Assembly (NCBI RefSeq): GCF_001571245.1
Contig: NZ_BCTK01000005.1
Coordinates: 1,116,001 to 1,180,000, forward strand
DNA length: 64,000 bases
Source: Achromobacter piechaudii NBRC 102461
Lineage (GTDB): Bacteria; Pseudomonadota; Gammaproteobacteria; Burkholderiales; Burkholderiaceae_B
Reading direction: 5' to 3'
Shown here: positions 54,102-63,734 of the stretch, one piece after another
Layout of the letters: the number at the start of each line of letters is the position of its first letter
Position numbering within the stretch: position 1 is the first letter of the stretch
Notes under the pieces: model-generated
Told to the model about the DNA's origin: nothing
What the model saw: only the letters and a program-made list of their open reading frames with translations
Database searches by the model: none
Made by a program: the position numbers and the translations under genes

Positions 54102-54812
54102 CTAGGCGCCCGAGGCCTTGCCAGCGGCCTGGATGCGGGCTTGCAGCGACTGGCGCATCAAGCGGTACTTGCGGTTGATGCGGCTGCGGTTAAGCCTTTT
54201 GCTCCACGCGTACAGCGGCACCAGGGGCATCACGCCAAACCCATCGATCAGGTACAAGCCCAGCTTGCCGTCCGCATTCATGCCGCAGGCGACGTTGCTG
54301 GCGGAAATATCGTTCAGGACCACGTGCGCGTCGGCCAGGTCGTTGAAGAATTCGTCCAATTGCTCAAAAAAACGTGCGTCCACCTGACCCTGTCTGGCCA
54401 GATCGGCCACCGTCGGGGCCATATTGCCATCCGCGTCGACGATCTTCTCGACCAGCAGGCCCAGGCCCAGCGACGTTTGCGCCACGCCCAGGATGCGCGC
54501 CATCGGCACCTGCCACACGCCGGAGGGGCGCGTGGTGGTGGTGACATACTCGGATATTTCGTTCAGATAGACGCGGTAGGCGCTTTCCCGCTGGTATTGC
54601 TTGTACCAGCGCTTGAAAGGGCGGGACTCCAGGTAGGCAGCGCGGGCCTGCATGTCCATGACCTTGACGAGCAGGGCGGGAAAGTGCGGATGCTGGAAAA
54701 TGTGGCGGTCGCCGCCCGTGACGAGCGGCGTTTCGGCATCCAGGTTCAGGGGGCCGAAGACCGACTGGAACGATGTGCTGGGCCGGCGAGAGAAAGGATC
54801 GGCGGAATTCAA
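54102..54812 (-). CDS. YrbL family protein (PhoP regulatory network, kinase-like)
   Basis: This 236-residue protein matches YrbL, whose gene in E. coli is a PhoP and BasR target. A kinase-like fold is suggested by TGGDRHIFQHPHFPALLVKVM (glycine-loop-like start), VVLNDISASNVACG (catalytic loop with D and N) and LYLIDGFG (DFG-like). The substrate and function are unknown. It is convergent with the glycosylase gene and divergent from rmuC, with a 140-base gap. Confidence 0.85.
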   Translation of the reverse strand: MNSADPFSRRPSTSFQSVFGPLNLDAETPLVTGGDRHIFQHPHFPALLVKVMDMQARAAYLESRPFKRWYKQYQRESAYRVYLNEISEYVTTTTRPSGVWQVPMARILGVAQTSLGLGLLVEKIVDADGNMAPTVADLARQGQVDARFFEQLDEFFNDLADAHVVLNDISASNVACGMNADGKLGLYLIDGFGVMPLVPLYAWSKRLNRSRINRKYRLMRQSLQARIQAAGKASGA

Positions 54813-54956
54813 ATTTGGTCGAACGTCTTGTTCAAGGTTGGGGCAGTTTAATCCCGTTGCGACGGCACGGTCGGGCTGGCGTGCGTCAGCGCATTTCGTT
54901 TGGTTACAACGTGGTAATGAAGCGGCCTACAATTTGCGCCTTTGGAGATGCCTGTT

Positions 54957-56342
54957 TTGAATGAAATTCTGCTTTGGGTGGCCGCGAGCGGCTCGGTGCT
55001 GGCTTGCGTGGTGGCCTTGCTGGCCTGGTTGCGGCCCTCGGCCGACCAGGCTCGGCTGGACGCGTTGTTGGAAGGCCTGGAAAGGACGGAACGCGCGTTG
55101 CGCGCCGACATCGCGGAAAGCCAGCGCGGCCTGCGCAGCGAATTTTCGGAATCGACCCGCGCATTGCGCGTGGAACTTGCGCAGTCCCAAGGCGAACTGC
55201 GTTCGGGCCTGGCGCGCGACGCCCAGGCCGCGCGCGCGGAATCGGCCGAGTCGCTGGCGCGTTTCGCCGCAGGCTTCGGCGAGCAGTTGCAAGGCCTGAT
55301 CCAGATCAACGAGCGCCGTCTGATGGAGGTGCGGGCCACGGTGGACCAGCGCCTGCAATCGTTGCAGACGGAAAACAGCGCCAAGCTGGACGAGATGCGC
55401 CGTACCGTGGACGAAAAGCTGCACGCCACGCTGGAACAGCGCCTGGGCGAATCGTTCAAGCTGGTGTCGGATCGGCTGGAAGCCGTGCACAAGGGCCTGG
55501 GTGAAATGCAGGCGCTGGCTGCGGGCGTGGGCGATCTGAAGCGCGTGCTGACGAACGTGAAGTCGCGCGGGACCTGGGGCGAAGTGCAGTTGGCTCGCCT
55601 GATTGAAGACAACATGACCCCGGACCAGTACGCCAGCAACGTCAAGCCGGTCCCGGGTAGCGATGCGGCGGTTGAATTCGCCATCCGCCTGCCGGGTCGC
55701 GGCGACGGCGGTGCGCCTGTCTGGTTGCCGATTGACGCCAAGTTTCCCAAGGAAGAGTACGAGCGCCTGATGGACGCGCAAGACGCCGCCGACGCCGAAG
55801 GCGTAAAGGCGGCGGGTGCGGCGTTGGGCCGCGCGGTGGAAGTGCAGGCGCGGCTGATCGCCACCAAATACGTGTCGCCGCCGTACACGACCGACTTCGC
55901 CATCATGTTCCTGCCCACCGAAAGCCTGTACGCCGAAGTGCTGCGTCGCCCCGGGCTGCTGGACAAGCTGCACGACCTGCGCATCAATGTGGCGGGTCCG
56001 AGCAATCTTGCGGCGCTTTTGAACAGCTTGCAGATGGGATTTCGCACCTTGGCGATCGAGCAGCGGTCGTCCGAGGTATGGCAGGTGCTGCGCGCGGTCA
56101 AAACCGAGTTCGGCAAGTTCGGCGATGCGCTGGCGAGCGTCAAGAAGACGCTGGATACCGCCAGCAACAAAATCGGCCAGACCGAAGTGCGCACGCGCGC
56201 CATGTTGAAAAACCTGAAGAACGTCGAGGCGCTGCCGGAGGCGGAGGCCTTGCGGCTGTTGGGAGAGGGTGAGGCGGATGTGGCCGGCAACGAGGCCGAT
56301 GACAGCGCGGACGACAGCGCGGACAGCAACTCCCGGCCATAA
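54957..56342 (+). CDS. rmuC: RmuC family DNA recombination protein
   Basis: This protein of about 461 residues has one N-terminal membrane helix (about 2-23), a long coiled coil (about 30-170) and a nuclease-like RmuC domain (about 185-430) containing GTWGEVQLARLIED, IDAKFPKEEYERL and FLPTESLYAE. In E. coli it limits recombination at inverted repeats. I prefer the TTG at 54957, because GGAG (54944-54947) is nine bases upstream; the ATG at 54948 directly abuts it. The acidic Asp/Ala/Ser tail is low complexity. After it, 56343-56552 hold no gene. Confidence 0.92.
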   Translation: MNEILLWVAASGSVLACVVALLAWLRPSADQARLDALLEGLERTERALRADIAESQRGLRSEFSESTRALRVELAQSQGELRSGLARDAQAARAESAESLARFAAGFGEQLQGLIQINERRLMEVRATVDQRLQSLQTENSAKLDEMRRTVDEKLHATLEQRLGESFKLVSDRLEAVHKGLGEMQALAAGVGDLKRVLTNVKSRGTWGEVQLARLIEDNMTPDQYASNVKPVPGSDAAVEFAIRLPGRGDGGAPVWLPIDAKFPKEEYERLMDAQDAADAEGVKAAGAALGRAVEVQARLIATKYVSPPYTTDFAIMFLPTESLYAEVLRRPGLLDKLHDLRINVAGPSNLAALLNSLQMGFRTLAIEQRSSEVWQVLRAVKTEFGKFGDALASVKKTLDTASNKIGQTEVRTRAMLKNLKNVEALPEAEALRLLGEGEADVAGNEADDSADDSADSNSRP

Positions 56343-56552
56343 CGCGGCTTGCGACCGGGGCTGCCGTAGCGCGGATGGCGGCGCGCTCGAACACCACGGG
56401 GCGCCAGTTTTCTCCGCGCTCGCGGGGCGGGTTCATCCGTCCCTGCGGTGACACCGCGCCGAACGCGGGCCGCGCTGGCTTGTTGCTGGCGCAGACTGTC
56501 GATATCCTGGGGTGTGCGGCATTTCGCCGTCGAACCCTGGAGCATCGCAAGC

Positions 56553-58082
56553 ATGAGCACCGCTGACCGCCATGATTCCTCATCCCTCGACGCGACGGCG
56601 CTGGGCGCCGATATCGCCCAGGGGGTCACCACAGCGCTTGCTGCGATGCAGCAGGCGCTGGAACGGGTGGCGGCGCGCAATCCCACCATCAATGCGGCGT
56701 GCGGCGTCCAGGCAGAGGCCGGGCTGCGCCTGGCAAAAGCGCTGGACGAAGAGCTGGCAGCGCTGTCACCCGAACAGCGGCTAGCGCAACTGGAAAGCCG
56801 GCCTTTCCTGGGCGTGCCCACGCTGCTCAAGGACCTGGGCACGGCGGCGCTGGGTTTGCCCAGCGCCATGGGCTCGGTTCTGTATGGCCAGGTGCAATGG
56901 GACCTGGACGCCGAAATCGTCAAACGTTATCGCCGCGCCGGCCTGATCCCGTTCGGCCGCACCACCAGCGCCGAACTGGGCCTGAGCCCCACGACCGAAT
57001 CGCCCGCCTACGGGCCACCCACCCAAAACCCCTGGAAGGCCGGCCATAGCGCGGGCGGCTCCAGCGGCGGCGCCGGCGCGGCGCTGGCCAGCGGCATGGT
57101 GCGCATCGCACACGGCAGCGACGGCGGCGGCTCGATCCGTATTCCCGCGTCCTGCTGCGGTGTGCTTGGCCTGAAACCCTCGCGCGGGCTGATGCCGCTG
57201 GGCCCGTTGAAGGGCGAAGGGTGGGGCGGTCTGGCCACCGAACACATGATGACCATTTCGGTCCGCGACTGCGCCGCGTCGCTGGACATCAGCGCGGGGG
57301 CGGACGTGGGCGCGCCCTATGCCGCGCCGGCGCTGGCCGCCCCGTCCTACCGGGCGGTCGTGGCGCGCGTCGCGGCGGACCCCCACGGCGCAACGCGCCG
57401 GCGCATTGCCTTCATCAACACCACTTATGAAGGCGGCGTGATCCATCCGGAAGTGGCCGCCACCGTGGACGAAGCGGCTCGCTTTTTCGCATCGCTGGGC
57501 CACGAATTGACGCCGGCCCTGCCGCCCGTGGGGTCCGAAGAGGTGCTGTCGCCCATGCTGCCGCTGATCGCCAGCGCGGCGGCCAATGCCATCGACGGCT
57601 TCGTGGCCGAGCGCGGCCGCCGGCTGGCCGCCGACGAATTGCAACCGACCACGCTGGGCGCGCGCGAATACGCCCGGGCCATCTCGGGGGCGCAGTACGT
57701 CGCGTGCGTGGACACCTGCCACGAGATCACCCGCCGCATCGGCCGTTTCCTGCATCGGGACGGCGCCCAGGGCCATGATCTTTTCCTCAGCCCCGTGCTG
57801 GCGCAGCCGCCCGCGCCGCTGGGTCGCTACGCCATGGACAACGCCGATTACCTGGCCTACCGTCTTGGCAAGAAGGGCGTGATCGGGTATTCCCCGTTCG
57901 CACCGCTGGCCAACCTGACCGGCATGCCCGCCATCTCGATTCCTTTCGGCATGTCGTCCGATGGCCTGCCCATCGGCATCCAGGTGATGGGTCCGCTGGG
58001 CAGCGAGGCGTTGCTTTTGGAGCTGGCGGCGCAGGTCGAAACCTTGCGGCCGTGGGCCCGGGTGGCGCCCATGGCCAGATAG
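56553..58082 (+). CDS. Amidase (amidase signature family)
   Basis: This 509-residue enzyme carries the Ser-cisSer-Lys triad: Lys in PTLLKDLG (about residue 90), the GHSAGGSSGGAGAALASG signature with the cis-Ser, and the nucleophile in DGGGSIRIPASCCG. It hydrolyses carboxamides in the cytoplasm; the substrate is unknown. The chosen ATG follows a weak site, and the frame is open upstream to 56448 without family similarity. aidB starts 21 bases after its stop, so the two are probably cotranscribed. Confidence 0.93.
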   Translation: MSTADRHDSSSLDATALGADIAQGVTTALAAMQQALERVAARNPTINAACGVQAEAGLRLAKALDEELAALSPEQRLAQLESRPFLGVPTLLKDLGTAALGLPSAMGSVLYGQVQWDLDAEIVKRYRRAGLIPFGRTTSAELGLSPTTESPAYGPPTQNPWKAGHSAGGSSGGAGAALASGMVRIAHGSDGGGSIRIPASCCGVLGLKPSRGLMPLGPLKGEGWGGLATEHMMTISVRDCAASLDISAGADVGAPYAAPALAAPSYRAVVARVAADPHGATRRRIAFINTTYEGGVIHPEVAATVDEAARFFASLGHELTPALPPVGSEEVLSPMLPLIASAAANAIDGFVAERGRRLAADELQPTTLGAREYARAISGAQYVACVDTCHEITRRIGRFLHRDGAQGHDLFLSPVLAQPPAPLGRYAMDNADYLAYRLGKKGVIGYSPFAPLANLTGMPAISIPFGMSSDGLPIGIQVMGPLGSEALLLELAAQVETLRPWARVAPMAR

Positions 58083-58103
58083 ACCTCTTTCCTGGAGTCG
58101 CCC

Positions 58104-59789
58104 ATGTCTTCGTTCGCGTCGACCACGTCCGCCACTTTTGCTACGCACACCGTGCAGAACCAAGTGCCCGTGCTGGAAGACTATTCGCTGTACGACACCG
58201 ACCCCGCCTTGCGCGAGGCGGTGCGGCGCGAAGGCGGGCAGGCCTGGGACGGGGACCTGGCGGCGCACGGCGCGTGGCTGGGCCGGGCGCAGACGCTGGC
58301 GGCGGGCCAGGAAGCCAACCGCTGTCCCCCTCGGCTGGTCGCGTATGACCGTGGCGGCCATCGCATCGATCACGTGGACTTTCATCCGGCCTGGAACCTG
58401 CTGATGGGCGGCATCCTGGCGCGCGGCCTGCATAGCCGCGCGTGGGCGCAACCGGTGCCCGGCGCCCAGGTGGCGCGCGCGGCCGCGTACCTGATGCAAG
58501 GGCAGGTCGAAGCCGGCACGCTGTGCCCCACCACGATGACGTTCGCGGCCGTGCCGCTGCTGCAACGCGAGCCCGCGGGCGCGGTGGACTTCGCCGGGCA
58601 ATGGCTGCCGGCTTTGTATTCGCGCGAGTTCGACCCGGCCGACGCGCCGTTGACGGCCAAGCGCAGCGCCCTGATCGGCATGGGCCTGACCGAGAAGCAG
58701 GGCGGTTCCGACTTGCGCGCGGTAAGCACCCGCGCCGCGCCGCTGGGCGCATCAGGCCGTGGCAACGCGTATCAGCTGGTAGGCCACAAATGGTTCTTCT
58801 CGGTGCCGCAGGCGGACGCGCACCTGGTGCTGGCGCAGACGGATGAAGGCCTGAGCTGCTTTTTCGTGCCGCGCTGGATTCCCGAGGGGCCGCGCAACGC
58901 CATCCGCGTGCGCCGCCTGAAAGACAAGCTGGGCAACCGCAGCAACGCCAGCGCCGAAGTGGAGTTCGAAAACGCCTGGGGCGTCATGGTGGGCGAGCCC
59001 GGACGCGGCCTGGCGGTGTTGCTGGAGATGGCGGCCACCACGCGGCTGGATTGTGTGCTGGGCAGCGCGGCCTTGCTGCGCCAGGCGGTGGTGCAGTCGC
59101 TGCATCATGCCCAGCATCGGCAGGCGTTTGGCAAGCCGCTGATCGCGCAGCCGCTGATGCGCAACGTGCTGGCCGATCTGGCGCTGGAAAGCGAGGCGGC
59201 GATGGTGCTGGCATTGCGGCTGGCCCGCGCGGTCGATGAACGCGCCGATGCGTCATCCGGTGCGCTCGTGCGCGTGGGCACGCCCGCGGCCAAGCTATGG
59301 ATTTGCAAACGCGCCATCAACGCCATCGCCGAATGCATGGAAGTGTGGGGCGGCAACGGTTATGTGGAAGAAGGCCCGATGCCGCGCCTGTATCGAGAGG
59401 CGCCGGTCAACTCCATTTGGGAAGGGTCGGGCAACGTCATGGCGCTGGATGTGCTGCGGGCCTTGCAGCGCGAACCCGACGCGATGCCCGCGCTGGACCG
59501 CGAATTTGCGCCGGCGATGCATAACGAGGCATACGCCCGCGCGCTGGCGGCATGGCGGACGTTGCTGGCCGATGCCCCGCAGGCCGAATTCCAGGCGCGC
59601 CGCATTGCTTGCGGGCTGGCGCGGCTGTGGCAGGCCGCGCTGCTGATCCAGCATGCACCCTCGGCGGTTTCGCAGGCATTCGTTGCCAGCCGCCTGCGGG
59701 CCGATGGCGGCATTTTCGGCGAGCTGCCGGCGGACACCGACACCACGGCGATCCTGGCCCGCGCCTGGCCGGCCGCCGCCGCATGCTAA
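58104..59789 (+). CDS. aidB: AidB-like acyl-CoA dehydrogenase family protein
   Basis: This 561-residue flavoprotein-fold protein (E. coli AidB 541) matches AidB through LYDTDPALREAVRREGGQAW, DFHPAWNLLMGG and VEAGTLCPTTMTFAA, followed by MGLTEKQGGSDLR and the C-terminal GGNGYVEEGPMPRLYREAP (catalytic-Glu region). AidB is part of the adaptive response to alkylation and binds DNA through a C-terminal domain. It lies 21 bases after the amidase and 39 before rpiA. Some relatives act as ordinary acyl-CoA dehydrogenases, so the repair role is inferred. Confidence 0.9.
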   Translation: MSSFASTTSATFATHTVQNQVPVLEDYSLYDTDPALREAVRREGGQAWDGDLAAHGAWLGRAQTLAAGQEANRCPPRLVAYDRGGHRIDHVDFHPAWNLLMGGILARGLHSRAWAQPVPGAQVARAAAYLMQGQVEAGTLCPTTMTFAAVPLLQREPAGAVDFAGQWLPALYSREFDPADAPLTAKRSALIGMGLTEKQGGSDLRAVSTRAAPLGASGRGNAYQLVGHKWFFSVPQADAHLVLAQTDEGLSCFFVPRWIPEGPRNAIRVRRLKDKLGNRSNASAEVEFENAWGVMVGEPGRGLAVLLEMAATTRLDCVLGSAALLRQAVVQSLHHAQHRQAFGKPLIAQPLMRNVLADLALESEAAMVLALRLARAVDERADASSGALVRVGTPAAKLWICKRAINAIAECMEVWGGNGYVEEGPMPRLYREAPVNSIWEGSGNVMALDVLRALQREPDAMPALDREFAPAMHNEAYARALAAWRTLLADAPQAEFQARRIACGLARLWQAALLIQHAPSAVSQAFVASRLRADGGIFGELPADTDTTAILARAWPAAAAC

Positions 59790-59828
59790 ATTTCCCCGCT
59801 TGAACAACCTTTCCGCATCATTTCCGCC

Positions 59829-60512
59829 ATGCTCTCCCAGCAAGAACTCAAGCAACAAGCCGCCGACGCCGCCCTGCAATTCGTTGAAGAGGTCGCCGGC
59901 CCGGACGTCATCATCGGCGTGGGCACCGGCTCGACCGCCGATCTGTTCATCGACGGCCTGGCGCGTTTCAAGGGTCGCATCGGCGGCACCGTCGCCAGCT
60001 CGGAGCGCAGCGCCGCACGTCTGGCCCGCCACGGCCTGAAGGTGCTGGACCTGAACGACGTGGCGACGATGCCCATCTACGTCGATGGCGCGGACGAAAT
60101 CGACGCGGATCTGTCCATGATCAAGGGCGGCGGCGGCGCGCTGACGCGCGAGAAGATCGTTGCTTCGGTGGCCGAACGCTTCATCTGCATCGCCGATGAA
60201 TCCAAGCTGGTCCAGACGCTGGGCAAGTTTCCGCTGCCGCTCGAAGTGATTCCGATGGCGCGCGAGTCCGTGGCGCGCGCGCTGGCGGCCATGGGCGGCC
60301 AGCCGCGCCTGCGCGAAGGTTTCGTCACCGATAACGGCAATATCATCCTCGACGTGTCCGGCCTGGCAATTTCCGATGCGCGCGCGTTCGAGGCGCGGGT
60401 CAACAATCTGCCCGGCGTGGTCACCTGCGGCCTGTTCGCGCTGGCCGGCGCCGATGTGGCGTTGCTGGCCACGCAATCGGGTATCCGTCGCCTGGATCGC
60501 GCGGCGGCGTAA
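59829..60512 (+). CDS. rpiA: Ribose-5-phosphate isomerase A
   Basis: This enzyme interconverts ribose-5-phosphate and ribulose-5-phosphate in the pentose phosphate pathway. The 227 residues (E. coli 219) show [35 protein letters not shown] (DGADEID and [11 protein letters not shown]) and the catalytic Glu/Lys region intact. It is 39 bases after aidB and may be read from the same transcript. It has no obvious terminator; a GC-rich palindrome (60615-60638) follows. Confidence 0.96.
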   Translation: MLSQQELKQQAADAALQFVEEVAGPDVIIGVGTGSTADLFIDGLARFKGRIGGTVASSERSAARLARHGLKVLDLNDVATMPIYVDGADEIDADLSMIKGGGGALTREKIVASVAERFICIADESKLVQTLGKFPLPLEVIPMARESVARALAAMGGQPRLREGFVTDNGNIILDVSGLAISDARAFEARVNNLPGVVTCGLFALAGADVALLATQSGIRRLDRAAA

Positions 60513-60641
60513 ATCAGGGGCGGTCTTTACTCGGGGTGGCGTCTGTACCTCGGCCGATAGCCGGGCCGGATACCCCCCAGGTTGCTCTTGCTTCACCTGC
60601 GTACCGCGCCTGCCGCCCCGCCTTGCGGGCGGCGGGGCCTC

Positions 60642-60670
60642 GATTCATAATCCTGTCACACTTGGGTCAT
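60642..60670 (+). promoter_or_regulatory. Pho box: three 11-bp-phased repeats upstream of phoU
   Basis: GATTCAT (60642-60648), CTGTCAC (60653-60659) and GGGTCAT (60664-60670) are seven-base repeats separated by four bases each, the PhoB-binding format. The last two fit the consensus CTGTCAT-n4-CTGTCAT best. The site lies about 80 bases before the phoU start. Confidence 0.72.
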
Positions 60671-60752
60671 AACCTTGCCGGTTGTGCAGGCCCATCTCGT
60701 AACTCTCTTATTTCGGGGCAATGCAATGAGATCAACTACGCAGGGAGCCCGG

Positions 60753-61475
60753 ATGACGGAGCATACAAACAAGCAGTTTGACGCCGACCTGGAAAGCGTC
60801 CGTTCGCAGTTCTTGCAAATGGGCGGCTTGGTGGAAGCCATGATTCAGGAAGCGATCGACGCGCTGGCCACGGGCGACCTGTCGCTGGTGGAGAAGGTCC
60901 GTGAGCGGGAAAAGGAAGTCAACCGCCACGAAGTCGAGATCGACGAAAGCATCAGCCGCATCCTGGCTCGTCACCAGCCCACCGCAATCGACCTGCGCAT
61001 GCTGATGGCCGTCTCGAAAATGCTGACCGACATGGAGCGTTCGGGCGATGAGGCCGAGAAGGTCGCCACCGTGGCGCGCCGCATTCACGAGGCCGAGCTG
61101 CGCCACATTCCGGTGATCGAACTGCGCCACATGGCCGCCAATGTGCGCACCATGCTGCATCAGGCGCTGGATGCGTTCGCGCGCCTTGACCCGATCCAGG
61201 CCGCCGCCGTGGTGCGCAGCGACAAGGAAGTGGACAAGGAATGGAAGGGCGCGCTGCGCCACCTGATCACTTACATGATCGAAGACCCGCGCACCATCTC
61301 GCGCGCTATCGACATGATCTTCATCGCGCGCGCGCTGGAGCGCATTGGCGACCACGCCAAGAACATGTCCGAACGCGTCATCTACATGGTCAAGGGCGCC
61401 GATGTGCGTCACACGGGCGTGAAGAACACCGAGCGGTTGGCTCGCGGCGAAGAAGAGTCGGAAGACGACGCCTGA
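60753..61475 (+). CDS. phoU: Phosphate signalling protein PhoU
   Basis: This 240-residue helical protein has two PhoU repeats (about 25-115 and 130-220), each with the E/D-x3-D metal motif, seen as DMERSGDEAEKVA and RALERIGDHAKNM. PhoU links the Pst transporter to PhoR and dampens the Pho response. GGGAG, seven bases upstream, favours the ATG at 60753 over that at 60726. No pst, phoR or phoB gene is in the window, so it stands alone behind a Pho box. Confidence 0.95.
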   Translation: MTEHTNKQFDADLESVRSQFLQMGGLVEAMIQEAIDALATGDLSLVEKVREREKEVNRHEVEIDESISRILARHQPTAIDLRMLMAVSKMLTDMERSGDEAEKVATVARRIHEAELRHIPVIELRHMAANVRTMLHQALDAFARLDPIQAAAVVRSDKEVDKEWKGALRHLITYMIEDPRTISRAIDMIFIARALERIGDHAKNMSERVIYMVKGADVRHTGVKNTERLARGEEESEDDA

Positions 61476-61550
61476 TCACGTCCTCGCGGTAGCCAGGCAG
61501 TACGCCGCCACGCGGTCAGGCTGCGATTGCCTGCCTGGATATCAACAGAC

Positions 61551-61587
61551 AAAGACCCCGCGCGATATGCGACGGGGTCTTTTTTTG
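61551..61587 (+). terminator. Terminator of phoU
   Basis: The stem AAAGACCCCG (61551-61560) / CGGGGTCTTT (61573-61582) is followed by T residues. It separates phoU from the convergent phospholipase C gene. Confidence 0.9.
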
Positions 61588-61626
61588 GGCCAGCGCTTGC
61601 GGCAGCAAAAACAGCAACCGCAACTG

Positions 61627-63576
61627 CTATAGCGGCAGCGTCGCGCCCTGGCAAAGCCGTGGGTCCGGCACGCCCGGCTTGCCCGCGTCGATGCGTCCGG
61701 CCAGCCGGCGTCCGAATGCGGGCAGGGCGGGAGCGCTGACTTCCACGTCGTACCAACCTTCGCAGCCCGTGTACTTCAGTTCCAGCGCGCCGCCGGCGGG
61801 CACGTGCGCCATCGCGCGCCACCCGTCGCCCATGCGCGATTCCAGCTTCACGGGCTGCGGCGTGTCGCTGTGATTGACCAGCCGCACGCGCACGCCAGAG
61901 GTCACCGGCACCAACTGCGCTTCCAGCGTGCCGCCGTCCTGCGCATCGCCCTTGAACTGGCGATGAAAGCCGTCGGGACCAAGCAGCCACAGATCGTAGA
62001 TGCCTCCGGGGCCAACCCGCCAGCCGTCATCCAGCCGCGCGCCGGAGCCGATGGTGTAGCGGCGGGGCGCGCGGGCCAGGTCGTGGCGGTCGTAGACGTG
62101 CAGCACGGCGGCCGCGCTGCCGGGGTTGCGCAAGGTGAGCCGATAGTGCTCGGCGTCGGCGGTCATGCGGCCCACGGCCTCCAGCGCGTAGGGCAGCGCG
62201 CACGCGTGGCGGTTGCTGTCGGGATGGTGCGGTCCGCGGTCGCCGCTGAAATCGAAGGCCGAAGTCAGGTCGCCCGCCACGGCACGCCGCCACGGGCTGA
62301 TGTTCGGTTCCGTCACGCCAAAGCGCGCTTCCAGAAAGCGGATCACCGAGGTGTGGTCGAACACCTGCGAATTGACCCAGCCGCCACGGCTCCAGGGCGA
62401 CACCACCAGCATCGGCACGCGCGGCCCGAGGCCGAACGCGCGGCCATGCAAGGCCACCGGGTCTTCGGAAATGGCGCTGCGCCCCAGCCGGGCGTCATGG
62501 TATTCACCGTCCAACTCCACGGTTGACAGTCCGCCCGAGCAACCGTCCGTATGACGCGCGGGCGGGGCGGGGGGAGGGGCGTGGTCAAAGAAGCAATCGT
62601 TCTCGTCGTAGGTGACGAGGAAGACGCAGCGGCTCCAGGATTCCGGATTGCTGGTCAGAATGTCCAGCACACGCTCCGCATACGCGCCGCCCCGTCCAGG
62701 GGAAGAGACTTCCGGATGCTCGGAGTCGGCTGTGGGCGCGATGATCCAGGAGACGGCCGGCAACTGGCCCGCAGCCACGTCGCGCGCCAGATCCTGCAAC
62801 GTATGGGTGGACAGCGCACGGTCGCGTAGCGCGACGGATTCCGCGCTGCTGGCGTAGGCCTCGCGATACTGCCGGAAACCCGCCAGCGGATTGTCATTGA
62901 AGTTGTCCGCCATGTCCTGGTAGATGCGCCAGTCCACGCCGGCATCCTGCAAGCGCTCGGGGTAGGTGGTCCAGCGATAGCCTTCGCTGGCCGGGCCGAG
63001 GCGGTCGTAATGATTCACCAGTGCCGGTCCGCCTGCCGCGCCTGTCGGGTCGTTCGTGCCGGTCCACAGGAACAGGCGGTTCGGGTTGGTGCCCGCGTGC
63101 AACGAACAGTGATAGGCATCGCACACAGTGAATGCGTTGGCCAGCGCGGTCTGGAACGCGACTTCCTGGCCGGTGTACGCGCCCATGCCCAGGCGGCCCT
63201 TGGCCGGCAGCCATTGGTCCATGCGGCCGTCGTTCCATGCCTGCTGCGCGTCGCTCCAGGTATGCGGCGTGATGTAGCCGACGGGCGTGTCGCTCGCGTA
63301 CTCGGCGTTCAGCGGATAGGGCCGGCATGCGTTGGCGCCGTCCGTTTGCGTCAGCACGTTGCCGGCAAGCGTTGGAACCGGATGTGGGTCGGCGAAACCG
63401 CGCACGCCGGGCATGGTGCCGAAATAGTGGTCGAACGACCGGTTTTCCTGCATCAGAACGACAACGTGCCGCACGTCGCGCAGTGTGCCCGTCTGGCGGT
63501 CGGGCTCGATCGCCATGGCGCGCTGGATGGACGACGGCGGATCGGCGGGGAGAGGCAAGCGCGATTCTTGTTTCAT
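61627..63576 (-). CDS. Phosphocholine-type phospholipase C (alkaline-phosphatase-like), no visible Tat signal
   Basis: This 649-residue protein matches the bacterial PlcC/PlcN/acid phosphatase family: a phosphoesterase domain (about 30-400) with VVVLMQENRSFDHYFGTMPG (nucleophile region) and DENDCFFDHAPPP, and two C-terminal DUF756-like repeats (about 460-640). Family members are usually exported by the Tat system, with an RRxFL motif followed by a segment like SSIQRAMAI. Here that closing segment is present (residues 15-23), but the start is MKQESRLPLPAD with no RR motif or hydrophobic core. Upstream sequence in all three frames shows none. Confidence 0.9.
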   Translation of the reverse strand: MKQESRLPLPADPPSSIQRAMAIEPDRQTGTLRDVRHVVVLMQENRSFDHYFGTMPGVRGFADPHPVPTLAGNVLTQTDGANACRPYPLNAEYASDTPVGYITPHTWSDAQQAWNDGRMDQWLPAKGRLGMGAYTGQEVAFQTALANAFTVCDAYHCSLHAGTNPNRLFLWTGTNDPTGAAGGPALVNHYDRLGPASEGYRWTTYPERLQDAGVDWRIYQDMADNFNDNPLAGFRQYREAYASSAESVALRDRALSTHTLQDLARDVAAGQLPAVSWIIAPTADSEHPEVSSPGRGGAYAERVLDILTSNPESWSRCVFLVTYDENDCFFDHAPPPAPPARHTDGCSGGLSTVELDGEYHDARLGRSAISEDPVALHGRAFGLGPRVPMLVVSPWSRGGWVNSQVFDHTSVIRFLEARFGVTEPNISPWRRAVAGDLTSAFDFSGDRGPHHPDSNRHACALPYALEAVGRMTADAEHYRLTLRNPGSAAAVLHVYDRHDLARAPRRYTIGSGARLDDGWRVGPGGIYDLWLLGPDGFHRQFKGDAQDGGTLEAQLVPVTSGVRVRLVNHSDTPQPVKLESRMGDGWRAMAHVPAGGALELKYTGCEGWYDVEVSAPALPAFGRRLAGRIDAGKPGVPDPRLCQGATLPL

Positions 63577-63655
63577 GACAGCATTAATACGGCCGGCAAA
63601 CTTCGATCTTAAGGGCTGCTTCAGGTGGCTTGGGCGCGCTTTCGCGACGTCGTCC

Positions 63656-63687
63656 GAAAAAGCAAAGCCCCTCGCGAACGAGGGGCT
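63656..63687 (-). terminator. Terminator of yggX
   Basis: The stem AGCCCCTCG (63666-63674) / CGAGGGGCT (63679-63687) with a CGAA loop is followed on the minus strand by TTTGCTTTTT. It ends the minus-strand yggX transcript before the phospholipase gene. Confidence 0.88.
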
Positions 63688-63734
63688 CGATGAGGGGGGC
63701 GCCGTCCGCCGCGCGGCAGGGCGGCGCGCCTGGA

